A stretch of 55,000 nt of DNA from Glandiceps talaboti (lineage: Eukaryota; Hemichordata; Enteropneusta; Spengelidae). Below the pieces are notes generated by a model. That model was not told the DNA's origin. It did no database searches and worked only from the letters and a program-made list of their open reading frames with translations. The translations under genes were made by a program, and so were the position numbers. Position 1 is the stretch's first letter; every line of letters starts with the position of its first letter. This document shows positions 29,809-40,504 of the stretch, in pieces. Where the stretch lies: positions 2,485,001 to 2,540,000 of the forward strand of contig NC_135562.1 in the NCBI RefSeq assembly GCF_964340395.1. Direction: 5' to 3'.

Positions 29809-31550
29809 ATTCAATTTTAAATTATCACTTTCAAAGCCTATACTCAAAATTCTATACTATGAACTACATTTTGCCACAACTTCAATATCTAAACCAGTAC
29901 ATAGCATAATTTTTTAATGGAAATTGTAAAATGATGCGTACATGAGATATGAGAAAAGGGGAAAGTCTAACTAATTCTATTATGATTTCATGCCATGTCG
30001 AAAATTACGGAAATTTCATCCCAATATTTTGACCGGAAAAAATATACTTAATCTGTAAAAGGCTAAAAATTGAAGTATTGGATATTCATGTTTTGATATT
30101 TATCATCTTTACATTAAAAACTGTTGTTTGTTGTATCCTCTTGAGGTAATTTACGTCAGACAGAGGTAGGATGAACGATAATAGCCTATCCCATAATATA
30201 AATGTGGTGAATTCTAAAGAAGGGTGTTTAAACGCCAGGCACGTACACGTCGGTAAGTTAATGATTTAAATGAATCACTATATTTGCTGTGATAACCATC
30301 ACTACCCCGTGACCAGCAGTATTTCTTCCAAATATAGCACTAACTTACTGACGGCTGGCAGGACCACAACAACAACAACAACAACAATTCGTTTGTGGTA
30401 AACGCTATATCGTTCATGATCAAGACTGAAATGTCCTTTCGTGTGACATGCAATACTGATTGACTAAGTTTGTTAAAAGTCGATACCAGTAAAAATTGTA
30501 ATCCGAGAGATAGTAAAATAATGACGCAAACAAAATAAGCAGTAACGCAATGAAGCTAGATTATATAGTACCAAATGACTTTTCAAAACTAAATACAGAA
30601 TGCCGGATTTTTTTATAACAGGAATGTACAGATGTGCAAGACTATTGGTGAAAGTGTTCATGTTTGCATTGGTATTTGTATTCTTGGTTAAAGTCAACAA
30701 TCTTTATTCATCAGTTAGCAGCCCACCATCACCAATGTAAGCATTGTTTTAATATCAATTCTTCCTTTTGGGGGTCACATATTAGATCACCAAAGTAAGT
30801 AACTTTTTACAAGCATAGACTCTACTTTTTTGGGATTATATGTTAGATCACATTCAAATATGAATTCTGTCTTAAGTGGATCACTTGCTCGTCCCCTAAG
30901 AGACAATAGCACAATGCCGCTCAAGCTCACAATAAACGACTGTTGTTCGTTTAGGACTTTTAAATTGCTAAAGTAAGTACACTCTCTAAGAAGATAGATT
31001 AGGATATTACTAATCAATAATTTCTTTTCTTCAGCCAAGGAAAATCCAAGAGGCATTGTCACTACGAGTCGATAATCGAGTAGTGACAAGGAGTATAACA
31101 AATATTGGGAAATAGTATAAATTTAGCATGATTTTTGAAAAATCGGTGAAATGATAGCGATTTTGATATATAGAGAATGTTTAACTCATATTTCCAGCTC
31201 TTCAGAATCAATGACGGAAGCAGACGCAAGGTGTTGTGATGTAGAATGACAGGGTATAAAACTCATAGTCATTGTTCGAACGTTCAACTTGGTTTGTATG
31301 TAATATACTAATTTTATCTCTATATGATAACTACTAGATTTACTCAACCTCTTTTAGTCCCTACACCACAGTTGGGTCCTAAATAGTTTTTTTTTCAAAA
31401 GTTTAAAATCTCCCCAAAATATAGAGAAAAATTGAAATAACATCGTTTGCATCATCTTATTCTCTCTGAATAGGTTTAAGATTGGAAATAACGTAACAGT
31501 CGACGAGAGTTCTAGTAAAGTACTGTAACACCAGTTTACATTGTTCCCAG

Positions 31551-32518
31551 CTCCTGATACATTTGATGCTGTTAGCACTCACCAGGGCGTATATTCCTTT
31601 GAATCGACCTGTCAACCTCAGAACAATATAGTGTTCATTAAAACAGCCAAAACAGGTGGAAGTACGATGTCAACCATTATCTACAGGTATGGTTTAAAAC
31701 ATGACCTTGTAGCAGCTGTTGACCCAGAACATCAAGCCCTCATTGAAGAAGACGAATCCGGTAAACACTACATCGTAGAAACATACAATTGCAGTGATTT
31801 CCCAGGGTACAACATAATGGCCAGTCATATATTCTACAACAGACCTGCTATGGAAGAAATAGTTCAAAATGCCAAGTATGTCACTGTTATCAGATCACCA
31901 TACTCCCGATTGAAGTCCGCGATCTACTTCAGTGGGCAGGACAAACTCTTTCCTAAAGCATCGAACCCATTCCAAGAATACCTACAACAGCAATATGACA
32001 AATTTAATAGCCGTGGAGATAAAATTGTTCATGACCTCAAGGCATATATTCCAAGATTCCGATTGTCCTTGAGTATTGATCCAGCCAATATGATGCCAGA
32101 ATTAGAACGATTGGATAGCGAACTTGACTTGGTGATGTTAACAGAATATTACGACGAATCATTAATATTACTGAAGAAATTGATGTGTTGGGAATTTGAA
32201 GATATAGTATATGCTGTATCAATGAAGGCTCATACCATCTATCAACCTCCGATTACTCCCAAAATGGCAGACATGATCACAGAGATGTCTTTGCGAGATA
32301 TTCAATTTTACAACTTTTTCAATGAAACCTTTTGGAAGAAAGTTAACAATTATGATGGTGATTTTTCATCCGATCTTGAGACATTTCTGAATCTCAAGGA
32401 AGATATACGTACTAGATGTCGCTATGGAAACGAATCTGATTATTGCAAACTTCTAAATATAGATGCTAACCGAATGAGTAAAATATCGTCAAAGAATAGC
32501 AGAAAATGGAACTGCTAG
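31551..32518 (+). CDS. Galactose-3-O-sulfotransferase-like enzyme, catalytic exon
   Basis: A single long exon begins after a TTGTTCCCAG acceptor in phase 1 and runs to TAG at 32516-32518, giving about 322 residues. The PAPS 5'-phosphosulfate loop is FIKTAKTGGSTM near the start, and the 3'-phosphate-binding strand and helix read YVTVIRSPYSRLKSA; both are characteristic of the galactosylceramide/galactose 3-O-sulfotransferase family. The enzyme should transfer sulfate from PAPS to galactose on glycolipid or glycan chains in the Golgi lumen. There is no usable ATG before the PAPS loop, so the cytosolic tail and signal-anchor segment must be in an upstream exon that I could not identify. NCS, NET and NES sequons are possible glycosylation sites. 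Family members normally have around 400 residues, so about 80 are missing. The substrate cannot be told from sequence. Confidence 0.85.
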
Positions 32519-32570
32519 TTGACATTACATGGTTCAAATGTATATGTATTTAATTTAGTATTCTTACTGT

Positions 32571-32604
32571 AATAAACGTACATTCATAGCATTCTTAGAA
32601 TAAA
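32571..32604 (+). promoter_or_regulatory. Candidate poly(A) signals of the sulfotransferase gene
   Basis: AATAAA occurs at 32571-32576 and again at 32599-32604, 53 and 81 bases after the stop codon. Both are in suitable positions for 3' end formation. Confidence 0.55.
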
Positions 32605-32935
32605 TATTGATCAAAAGTTGTGCGTAGCTCTTATATTATATACACGCCTTATTCGGGCGCTAGTAGATGCCTATATTACCTCAAGACCAGGTATCATAAT
32701 TGCTACATAACAGCTCGAGGGGTATATATGACGTTTACTAGTGCTTTTACAGGCATACAACAAGTATTTTAATAACAACATATTTCAAATAGAGCAACTC
32801 TGTTTTCAGTTCAGAAATATGGGACTACTGGTCACAATCTTTGGACTTCCACTTTCTGAAATTGGTAGCACTAAGACTACCAAAGAAAAAAAAGTTAATT
32901 TGAAGCCCTGTAATGTCTGTATTTAAAACTCGTGT

Positions 32936-33470
32936 TTTTAGAGTTCTGACTCCCATATTTTGATACTGTACACTGGCGAATAGAATTTCTGTATTTGTTT
33001 ACGGCAACTTTATTAGAATTTAGACTCCCTTAGTTTGACCCTGTACGCTTGAGAATAGAATATCTGTATTCAAAACCGTATTAGAGTTCAGACTCCCATA
33101 TTTTAATACTATACACTGGCGAATAGAATTTCCGTATTTGTAACTATATTATAATATAGACTCCCTTAGTTTGACCCTGTACGTTTGAGAATAGAATATC
33201 TGTATTCAAAACCGTATTAGAGTTCAGACTCCCATATTTTAATACTATACACTGGCGAATAGAATTTCCGTATTTGTAACTATATTATAATATAGACTCC
33301 TTTAGTTTGACCCTGTACGCTTGAGAATAGAATATCTGTATTCAAAACCGTATTAGAGTTCAGACTCCCTCATTTTAAAATTGTACACTGGAGAATCGAA
33401 TTTCTGTATTCGTAACTGTATTAGAGTTCACACCCCCTTACTTTAATACTGTACACTGGAGAATAATCTT
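32936..33470. repeat. 68-bp minisatellite in 136-bp higher-order dimers
   Basis: About eight units of 68 bases share GACTCCC, GTAC and GAGAATAGAAT.T.TGTATT. Two unit types alternate: one has CATATTTTAATACTATACACTGG, the other TTAGTTTGACCCTGTACGCTTG. Like units two positions apart are nearly identical, whereas neighbours differ at many sites, so the array was last amplified as dimers. The outermost units are the most diverged. Confidence 0.88.
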
Positions 33471-33479
33471 GCAGGATAA

Positions 33480-33850
33480 TAGATTAAGAGTAAACTCCAC
33501 AAAAAATAAAAGGGGAATTTCCTTTGTATTGCACATTCAGTGCTTTGAATGTGAGGCCAAGAAACATTTTGAACAGTTTTTTTTTTATAATAGCTATATT
33601 AGATGTAAGAGAGAGATAAGCTGGTCGAAAAGTTGCTGAGAATTCTGATAGTGATGGTGATGTTAGTGGTGAGAGTGGTACTAGTGAGGCTGAGAAAGAT
33701 ACCTGTACATGCTTATTGTTGTTATGTGGTTGATAGTGGGGCTGATATTCATTTTAGTATGATAGTAAAGAAGTTATTAGGGTGACACTAGCGGTGTTTA
33801 AAACTGCACCATCTGTAACTGGAACAGGTTTGTGAAACTATTTGTGTTAA
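33480..33850. other. Non-coding spacer
   Basis: Between the minisatellite and the foldback element lies AT-rich DNA with a GTGGTGATGTTAGTGGTGAG-like purine/GT stretch. No feature was recognised. Confidence 0.4.
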
Positions 33851-33853
33851 TAT

Positions 33854-34070
33854 AGTAACTTGGTCTCAATATTGAAGTGTGTTGAATCACCAATATGTGA
33901 ATTTATATGTGTAATTGTACATACAGCACATTACAATAAATCCATTCACACTTATATGAGGTCACTAACCCTAAAATACATTGTATTCTGCAATGTGTAC
34001 AGCTACACATTAAGTACATACTGGTGATTCAACACACTTTATGAGTGTATGATATTAAGACCATGTTACC
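33854..34070. mobile_element. Foldback (MITE-like) element
   Basis: The left part (AGTAAC.TGGTCT.AATAT then AGTGTGTTGAATCACCA, 33854 to about 33930) returns as its reverse complement on the right (about 33991-34070, TGGTGATTCAACACACT then GTTACC). One 17-base core is exact; the rest matches with a 10-base insertion in the right arm. The inner arms also pair (ATGTGTA.TTGTACA). There is no coding capacity; a target-site duplication is not obvious. Confidence 0.7.
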
Positions 34071-34817
34071 AGGTAAAATATCTAAATAAAAGTTTCAAAA
34101 ACTTTCAAAAGCATGTTCAACTACAGGTGGTGATGATATTATATAAAATATTCCTGGCAACATTTTCAATGGATAACACATTATGTGTGTAACAGATATC
34201 AAATAAAAATTCAACACTACTCAGGTAGGAGTGAGTGAGTTATGTGTCTGTGTATGGAAAGATGTGTATGTGGTGTGTATGTATAGTGTTTGTGTCAAGT
34301 GTATGTTATGGTTTTGTATATATATGCAAGGTCTTTACATCAAATAAACTAATACCTTGAAATACTACTGGGCGTCTTTGGTATTGTGTTGCATACATGT
34401 AGGTATTAAAAGTCAGATATAGTGATTTAAGTACCCACTAGAATTGCACAATTACAAGACAATGTTAATAGAATAAGCAGTTTATCACACATTCCTAAAA
34501 ACAACAACAATTTTAATAGAAGGTTAGAAGTATTTAACTTGTTGTGGCCCAACCAAGGCATATGAAGCAGGTACAGTGAGAGAAAAAGGAACGAAATTCC
34601 AGTTTTGGCCGATAGAATGACGCCATCTTGTTTAAACTAAGTTTCCCAGTTGTAACAGGTGTGGGCCGTAAAAACTGATCGCTTCCTTATTGCAAAAATA
34701 TACAGTCACAATCGTCAGCTCACTTCATACCTGTCACGCACATGCGTTGTTTACGCGTATTTCACTATTTGTATTACAATTTACATACTATTGTTATTCG
34801 ATTATAAATATCCATAA

Positions 34818-34950
34818 TCTTAACTTTATTGTTCCATGATGCCCATGGCCCAAGGACTTTAGCCACTCAGAAACAAACAGCAGGCAGCGACAGGGCTCGA
34901 ACCTGCAACCTGTAGATTCCAAGTCACGCTAACCATTCACCCATCATGAC
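34818..34950 (-). mobile_element. tRNA-derived SINE-like element
   Basis: Read on the minus strand it has an A-box-like TGGTTAGCGTGACTTGG and an exact B-box GGTTCGAGCCC. A five-pair anticodon-type stem (ACTTG/CAGGT, seven-base loop) and a T-arm stem (GCAGG/CCTGT around TTCGAGC) are present. The acceptor stem does not pair and the base before the anticodon position is not T, so it is not a working tRNA. A non-tRNA body (GGCTAAAGTCCTTGGGCCAT) and an AATAAAG end follow, as expected of a SINE with a tRNA-related head. Confidence 0.65.
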
Positions 34951-34974
34951 TCCACTAGTATAATTAATTAGTTT

Positions 34975-35830
34975 CAGTAATTAAGCCATATCTAAGGCAT
35001 GCACTTCAAATTCCAAAATTTGGTACATGCATCAAACATAACTAGCAAAAACCGGTTGGCATTGTATTTATTTTCATTGTGTAATTTGCATCATTAATTA
35101 TTTTCGGTAATTAGGGTATATCTTAAAGAGAACGCAAACTTCATATTTCATATGATTTGGTACACATATCCACAATTTAATAAAGTGCACATGTCCTATG
35201 TGGACACGCTATCTCAAAAACTACTACATCGATTCTAACGAAACTTGGTACACATCTTCCATATCTTTAACACAAGAACTGATTAGATATTGGTAAACAT
35301 CCATTTAAGATTAATTAGTCATTTGCATATTTAATGATTTTTTAGTAATTACGCTATATCTTACTAATGCAAACTTCAAATTCAATATAATGTGGTTTAG
35401 TACATAAAACATAACAACGCGCACATTTGCTATAATGCTTGTTGATGGAGCTTATCATTTTAATGAGTAATTTGCATAATTATTGAGTTTTTGTAATGAG
35501 GCTATATCTTAATAATGTAAATTTCAAATTCAATATAATTTGGAACAACCATCAATCATAACATTAACAAAGCTCACATATCCTGTAAAGTCTGTTGGCT
35601 TAGTTTTTAGCTTTAATGATTATAATTAATTTCAATAATTAGGCTATATCTTACGAACGCATACTTCAATTTAATTCAATTTAATTTGGTATATACAGCA
35701 AACATAACAGTGCATATGTGCTATAACGCTTTTTTATGTAGCTTATAGCGTTAATGAATAATTTGCATAGGTAATGATTTTCAGTAATTGAGCTATATCT
35801 AAGAATACACACTTTAAATTCCGCAACATT

Positions 35831-35915
<85 letters not shown>

Positions 35916-36160
35916 TACAAAGCGCACATTTCCTATTGAGCCAGTTGGCCTAGTTTATAGTGTAAGTCATATCTGAAGAATATATACTTCAAATTCCGCA
36001 AAATATGGTACATTCATCAACCATAGTATGTCCTATAAAGTCTGTTGTCATAGTATTTAGTTTAAATGAGTAATGTGGTTTGGTAATTATGTTATGTATT
36101 AAGAATGCTAGCTTCAAATACCGTATAATTTAGCACATATATCAACCATCCTATTAAGAC
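34975..36160. repeat. Degenerate AT-rich satellite, units about 130-180 bp
   Basis: The motif AATTA.GCTATATCTTA followed by CTTCAAATTC, TTTGGTACAT, ATCAAACATAAC and TAATTTGCATAATTAATGAT recurs at about 34979, 35110, 35344, 35496, 35637, 35786, 35962 and 36095. Units are heavily diverged and vary in length; one is split by the (TA)n at 35834. It looks like an old tandem array. Confidence 0.7.
35834..35914. repeat. (TA)n, about 80 bp
   Basis: About forty TA units within one unit of the surrounding degenerate satellite, right after GTACA. Confidence 0.95.
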
Positions 36161-37307
36161 TGTTGAGACATGATAAGGAGGACCTCAGTTTTGTCATCAT
36201 TTAGCTGTAGTTTTATTTTGGGTCATCCATGCTTTGATATCATGTGCAGCAGTTTCCATTTAGTTACTGTATTTGACGTATATAAACTCAGTATATGTAA
36301 TATATCTATACTGGAGTAAACAGTGCTCAGTACATATGTATGAAGAGCGGTATAAATAACACAGTATGAAGTAAGATACACATGCAGGAGCCGTTACAAA
36401 GTGTTTCACGCTTTTGCGATCATCATTACAACGCGTACGTAGAAACGTGGTTAACAACACGCAAAGCAAAGTAAATAGGAATTTGTTCGAGTAATTCATT
36501 TAATCGGAAATAAAAACTAGTGGTTATTGAAAGATTTTATAATTCAATATTTCATGTGTAACAGATGTTGTCTTCGTTGGCGTTCTTCTATAAAGCATGT
36601 ATCATAATTTTCTTTACCGAAACAGCAACATAAACATGTATCTGTATACATGCCTAACAATAGCATTAATATTTAAAACGTAGTGTGAATTTCACGTGTG
36701 TAACACGACTCTGGTAATTGGGTTTATCAAGATAGACACAAACTAAAACTATCAGGGTTCACTTGCCCTGTGATAGTAGGATAAGTGTGTGATGGGGCTC
36801 CTCTTTTTGAGAATCTATTCCGGCAAGATTATGGGTGTTTTAATTTAGATAAGAGGAGAAGAATGGACAAGATGTCTTTATTTAGTCAATAAAGAGAGAA
36901 TTGCATACAGCTGAAAAGAAAAAAAGCAGCGATGGAAAGAAGAAAAAGTGTTATATCACCACAAAAATCGACGAGTCAATTGATCAATGTCACACACTAA
37001 ATATATTTTATTTCACCACAAAAATTAGTCATTCAATCGATCAATCAATCAATCAATCATTCAATAATACATCAATCAATCAACAAATCGATCGATCAAT
37101 CATCTCAGAATAATTAATACTATTCACGAAATGCAAACATTTGTTAGTCTTAATTTTTATTATGACAGCTGAGAGATCCTTGTGATCCCGCGTACGTAAG
37201 TCATATTAAACCTCTGTGAATATCAGAAAATTGTGTTATGTCATCGGTAACATTTATACCAGGTATATATAGCTTATTATCTGGTTTTAGCTAATATTTC
37301 ATATTAA

Positions 37308-37360
<53 letters not shown>

Positions 37361-38100
37361 GCTTGAGGCTAACGAACACACGAGAGGCTTACTTTTACAC
37401 TGCATCATGGCCATTTCAAAGACGTCGCCTTTGAGGTGTTTACGTATACCATTGCAGTTAATCGCATAATGTTTGCGTCATAATGCGCTATCCTCGTACG
37501 GGGTATCGTGTTGTATAAAAAAAAAAAAAAAAACCCACCAAAACACAAACAAGCAACCAAACAAACAAACATACAAAACAACGCCAAACAATTTGCGTCT
37601 TCGCACCACAATAGACAAAGTGCCATGACCAGAAACAATTCTTTTTTGGCCTTAGTAAGAGAAGTGTTTCCGACATTTCAACATCAAGCCAGATCATTTT
37701 TTCACGGCTTTTCAACAAGCTGTCAAAATATGTCACAATACATTGATGACTGATTTTTGAATATCAAGTAAGATTAAAAGAATAAATTACCAAAGGTATG
37801 TGCCAATATGTGCCAATGTTTCGTAAATGCAACTACATGATTCAGTTATCACCAGTGACTCGAGTTGATTTTAAGGTTCGAAGAACATAATTGACATTCT
37901 ATCAAGGTTTGTTGTAATTTATTCTAACTCCTAAGATTTGCAAAACTAATTTTTCATTGAGGAATACGAAGTAAAACCAGACGCTTCTCCTTCTTTCGTT
38001 CTCCCTTCCTTCCATCCTTCCTTCTCCTCTCTCTTGTTCGCGTTATTTCTCTTTTCTCTTTCCACTCGATCACTTATTCTCTCCCCTCTACCCTCTTTGC
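36160..38100. other. Non-coding interval upstream of the SGNH gene
   Basis: Open frames at 36260-36499 and 37405-37753 are judged chance frames. The interval includes a degenerate CAATCAAT run near 37035-37080, a (TA)n at 37309-37358 and a poly(A) run near 37519-37533. The SGNH-gene promoter or a 5' exon may lie here, but none could be placed. Confidence 0.4.
37309..37358. repeat. (TA)n, about 50 bp
   Basis: Twenty-five TA units in intergenic DNA. Confidence 0.95.
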
Positions 38101-38126
38101 CTGTCTCTTTCAGTCTCTCTCTCTTT

Positions 38127-38200
<74 letters not shown>

Positions 38201-38287
38201 GTCTGTCTCCCTGTCTCTGCCTTTGTCTCTGTCTCTGTCTTTCTGCATTTGTGTGCATCTCTCTGTCGCGCTGTCTCTACTCTGTCG

Positions 38288-38339
<52 letters not shown>

Positions 38340-38341
38340 GA
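38100..38341. repeat. (CT)n then (GTCT)n array
   Basis: About 100 bases of CT repeats, a GTCTCTGTCTCT transition zone, then about 14 GTCT units, ending about 210 bases upstream of the SGNH-protein start codon. It may lie in the promoter or a 5' intron of that gene. Confidence 0.93.
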
Positions 38342-38551
38342 TTTTAGTTATTAAAACTAGATGTGGTTTATTTTCATGTCATTTCTACGACATTAACTTT
38401 AATATGTTGTATCCGTGTTCTTTTCTCTCTTGAAAGGGATCGCCAAACCAGGTATTCAGCTAGACGTTTTCCCCACATCACTACCGAGGAAGGACCCATT
38501 ACATTCATTGATGACCTGAAATCGTCCATAAAGACTCATTACCGCTGCAGT

Positions 38552-40138
38552 ATGTCGAAGAAAAATAAAGCCATGTTTTTTATCTTGTGTGCTGTTAGCA
38601 TGCTGCTAATTTACACAGTGTACAACAGTGCATTTATGATACAACAAGGTGACAGCAATGCTCGCAATGTTGACGTGGAACAAACATCAGCAGCAACAGC
38701 AGCCAGAGGAAGTTTAGATGATCCGCCAGTATTTGGTGCGTCTGCCAACGTGTTTGAAGTATTCTGCGGTGATGCAGAAGAAGAACTACAGCAAAGATTG
38801 GCTGACGTTTCGGACAGCTTAAAACAAGTCAACGATCGATTGGGAAAGAGAAAGTTAAAGTTGGGCATTGATAATCAAATGATGGAACTAGCACTCAAGC
38901 ATACCACCTCTGTAGACAGACTTATTCAGAAGTTTAAAGAAGTACTTTTGACAAAAAGAACCTTCGGTATTAGTGTCGTTGGTGGCTCTGTATCAGTTGG
39001 GGCTGGTGTTGGCGGTACACCGGGGATATACGCAACTACTTTGGGAAAGTATTTGCAGGAGATGTTAGGAAGTGAAGTCACGGTTGAGAATGGAGCAATC
39101 GGTGCAACCAATAGTTATTATTATGCATACTGTTTTCAGACTCATTGTGATGTTCAAGGAAAGGATTTACTTCTTTGGGAGTTTGCGCACAATGACTTTT
39201 GTTACGCCGATGGTTATTTAGGGCAAGAAAGACTTATTAGAATGGTCCTTGCAGATTTACCAAATAAACCCCAGCTCATCTACGCCAACTTCCTACATGG
39301 ATGCCAGATCCATCGCTATTCATGCGCCAATAGTGAGAGATACGGCAGTAGCCCTTTGAGTGAGTATTACGATGTTCCCTCTATAAGTATGCCCGATGCA
39401 GTATGTAAGCTTGTGAAAGAATATAAAGCAGACGATTTGTTGAGCGGGGCTGACGGAAACCACCCAGGGCCAAAATCTCATGATATGGTTGGAGTTTTCC
39501 TTGCTGAATTTGTGAAACGGGTATTGGAGAAAACAATTGGGATTTTACAAAATCAATTAGCTGACAAATCCAAGTCTATTGTTGAGTACGTTGAGGCAGG
39601 AGTACCAGATCTCAAAAACTGGGTGGATGAGGATCTTCATCAAAAATATCTCCCGCCCGTTTTATTTAACACAACAGCCATTACTCATCCCCAATGTTGG
39701 TCACAAATGAAGTCCGAATACCGTCCCGCTGAGGGTTTACTGCTTCCAGTAGACAAATACGGATACAAGACCTATACTCTGAAGAACCGACAAGATCGAA
39801 CAGACGAAAAGAAGGTGTGGCGTACTCTACAACCAGACGCGTTCGTCGAATTTGATGTCGTGATCAAACCGTATCGAGACTACAACGCCACAATAGCCAT
39901 AACTACTATTACATGTGAGAGAAATACCTGTGGATTTGCGAAAATATTTCTCGATGATGAATATGTTAATGAGATAGATTGTATTAATAGATATTTAGTG
40001 ACTGTAGTGCATGAGGTAGCCTTTGACGTTCCACCTGGAAAACATGTCCTCAAAATCGTCAGTCAAGATTTCAAAGGTTTTAACATAGCTTCTGTTAGTT
40101 ATGCTATGCAAATTCCTGAAGAAGAACTTGAACAGTAA
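38552..40138 (+). CDS. Type II membrane protein with SGNH-hydrolase-like domain
   Basis: A single open frame of 528 residues from the first in-frame ATG (MSKKNKAM). The frame is open about 60 codons further up but lacks ATG, and GCTGCAG just before could be a 5'-UTR acceptor. A short basic tail precedes a signal-anchor helix (about residues 8-30), then a Ser/Thr/Ala-rich stem and a probable coiled coil (about 75-125). The SGNH blocks follow in order: SVVGGSVSVG with Ser146, NGAIGATNS with Gly184, WEFAHND with Asn214, and DGNHPG with Asp301 and His304, so the Ser-Gly-Asn-His set is complete. The C-terminal 150 residues look like a beta-sandwich (alternating hydrophobic strands, several Cys). 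It is most likely a Golgi or surface esterase or O-acetyl-transfer-type enzyme acting on glycans; that role is inferred from fold and topology only. I do not recognise the family by name. Confidence 0.85.
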   Translation: MSKKNKAMFFILCAVSMLLIYTVYNSAFMIQQGDSNARNVDVEQTSAATAARGSLDDPPVFGASANVFEVFCGDAEEELQQRLADVSDSLKQVNDRLGKRKLKLGIDNQMMELALKHTTSVDRLIQKFKEVLLTKRTFGISVVGGSVSVGAGVGGTPGIYATTLGKYLQEMLGSEVTVENGAIGATNSYYYAYCFQTHCDVQGKDLLLWEFAHNDFCYADGYLGQERLIRMVLADLPNKPQLIYANFLHGCQIHRYSCANSERYGSSPLSEYYDVPSISMPDAVCKLVKEYKADDLLSGADGNHPGPKSHDMVGVFLAEFVKRVLEKTIGILQNQLADKSKSIVEYVEAGVPDLKNWVDEDLHQKYLPPVLFNTTAITHPQCWSQMKSEYRPAEGLLLPVDKYGYKTYTLKNRQDRTDEKKVWRTLQPDAFVEFDVVIKPYRDYNATIAITTITCERNTCGFAKIFLDDEYVNEIDCINRYLVTVVHEVAFDVPPGKHVLKIVSQDFKGFNIASVSYAMQIPEEELEQ

Positions 40139-40208
40139 ATGGCCGCTGTCATCATCTGCGTATGTACAAATACTTGGGCGTGGTCAAATGTATACGTGTA
40201 CACAATAT

Positions 40209-40310
40209 GCCATGTATTACATGGCTACCATTGAAAAGAGACAAACCGGGACACTATCTCGTCACCAGCTGATCGCATGACAGATATTGCCATATCAGAT
40301 AAGGCAATAT
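40209..40310. repeat. Two short perfect hairpins downstream of the SGNH gene
   Basis: GCCATGTA-T-TACATGGC lies at 40209-40225. ATATTGCC with its exact complement GGCAATAT around an 11-base loop lies at 40284-40310. A third CATGTA...TACATG pair follows at about 40330-40350. They sit within about 200 bases after the stop codon, so they may be in the 3' UTR. Confidence 0.65.
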
Positions 40311-40504
40311 GGAACATTTCCTCATTCGCCATGTACGGTCTGTTACATGGGCACCCATCTTACACAATACTGGTTAACTTACCTAAACTATAGCTTTTGT
40401 TTCCGACTTTGATTTCTCTCCTTTCAATTGCACGAGGATGGGTTTATACGTATCTGTTCATTCATTCAGTGGAAACTTACATTCGGCTTTGAGTGATAAA
40501 ATAT

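Larger units (their letters stand above)
26900..31540. other. Non-coding interval with microsatellites
   Basis: Between the GPCR and the sulfotransferase exon no coding exon is firmly supported. A short plus frame from an ATG near 28283 encodes a hydrophobic stretch (LQLLILLFLFQFY) that could be a signal anchor, but no donor of the right phase for the sulfotransferase exon was seen. An imperfect inverted repeat, CGTCGGTAAGTTAATG with its complement near 30345, spans about 30249-30355. Confidence 0.4.

Noticed and set aside
34883-34945. A functional tRNA gene on the minus strand
   Set aside because: B box and T arm are good, but the acceptor stem does not pair and T33 is missing. A SINE head fits better.
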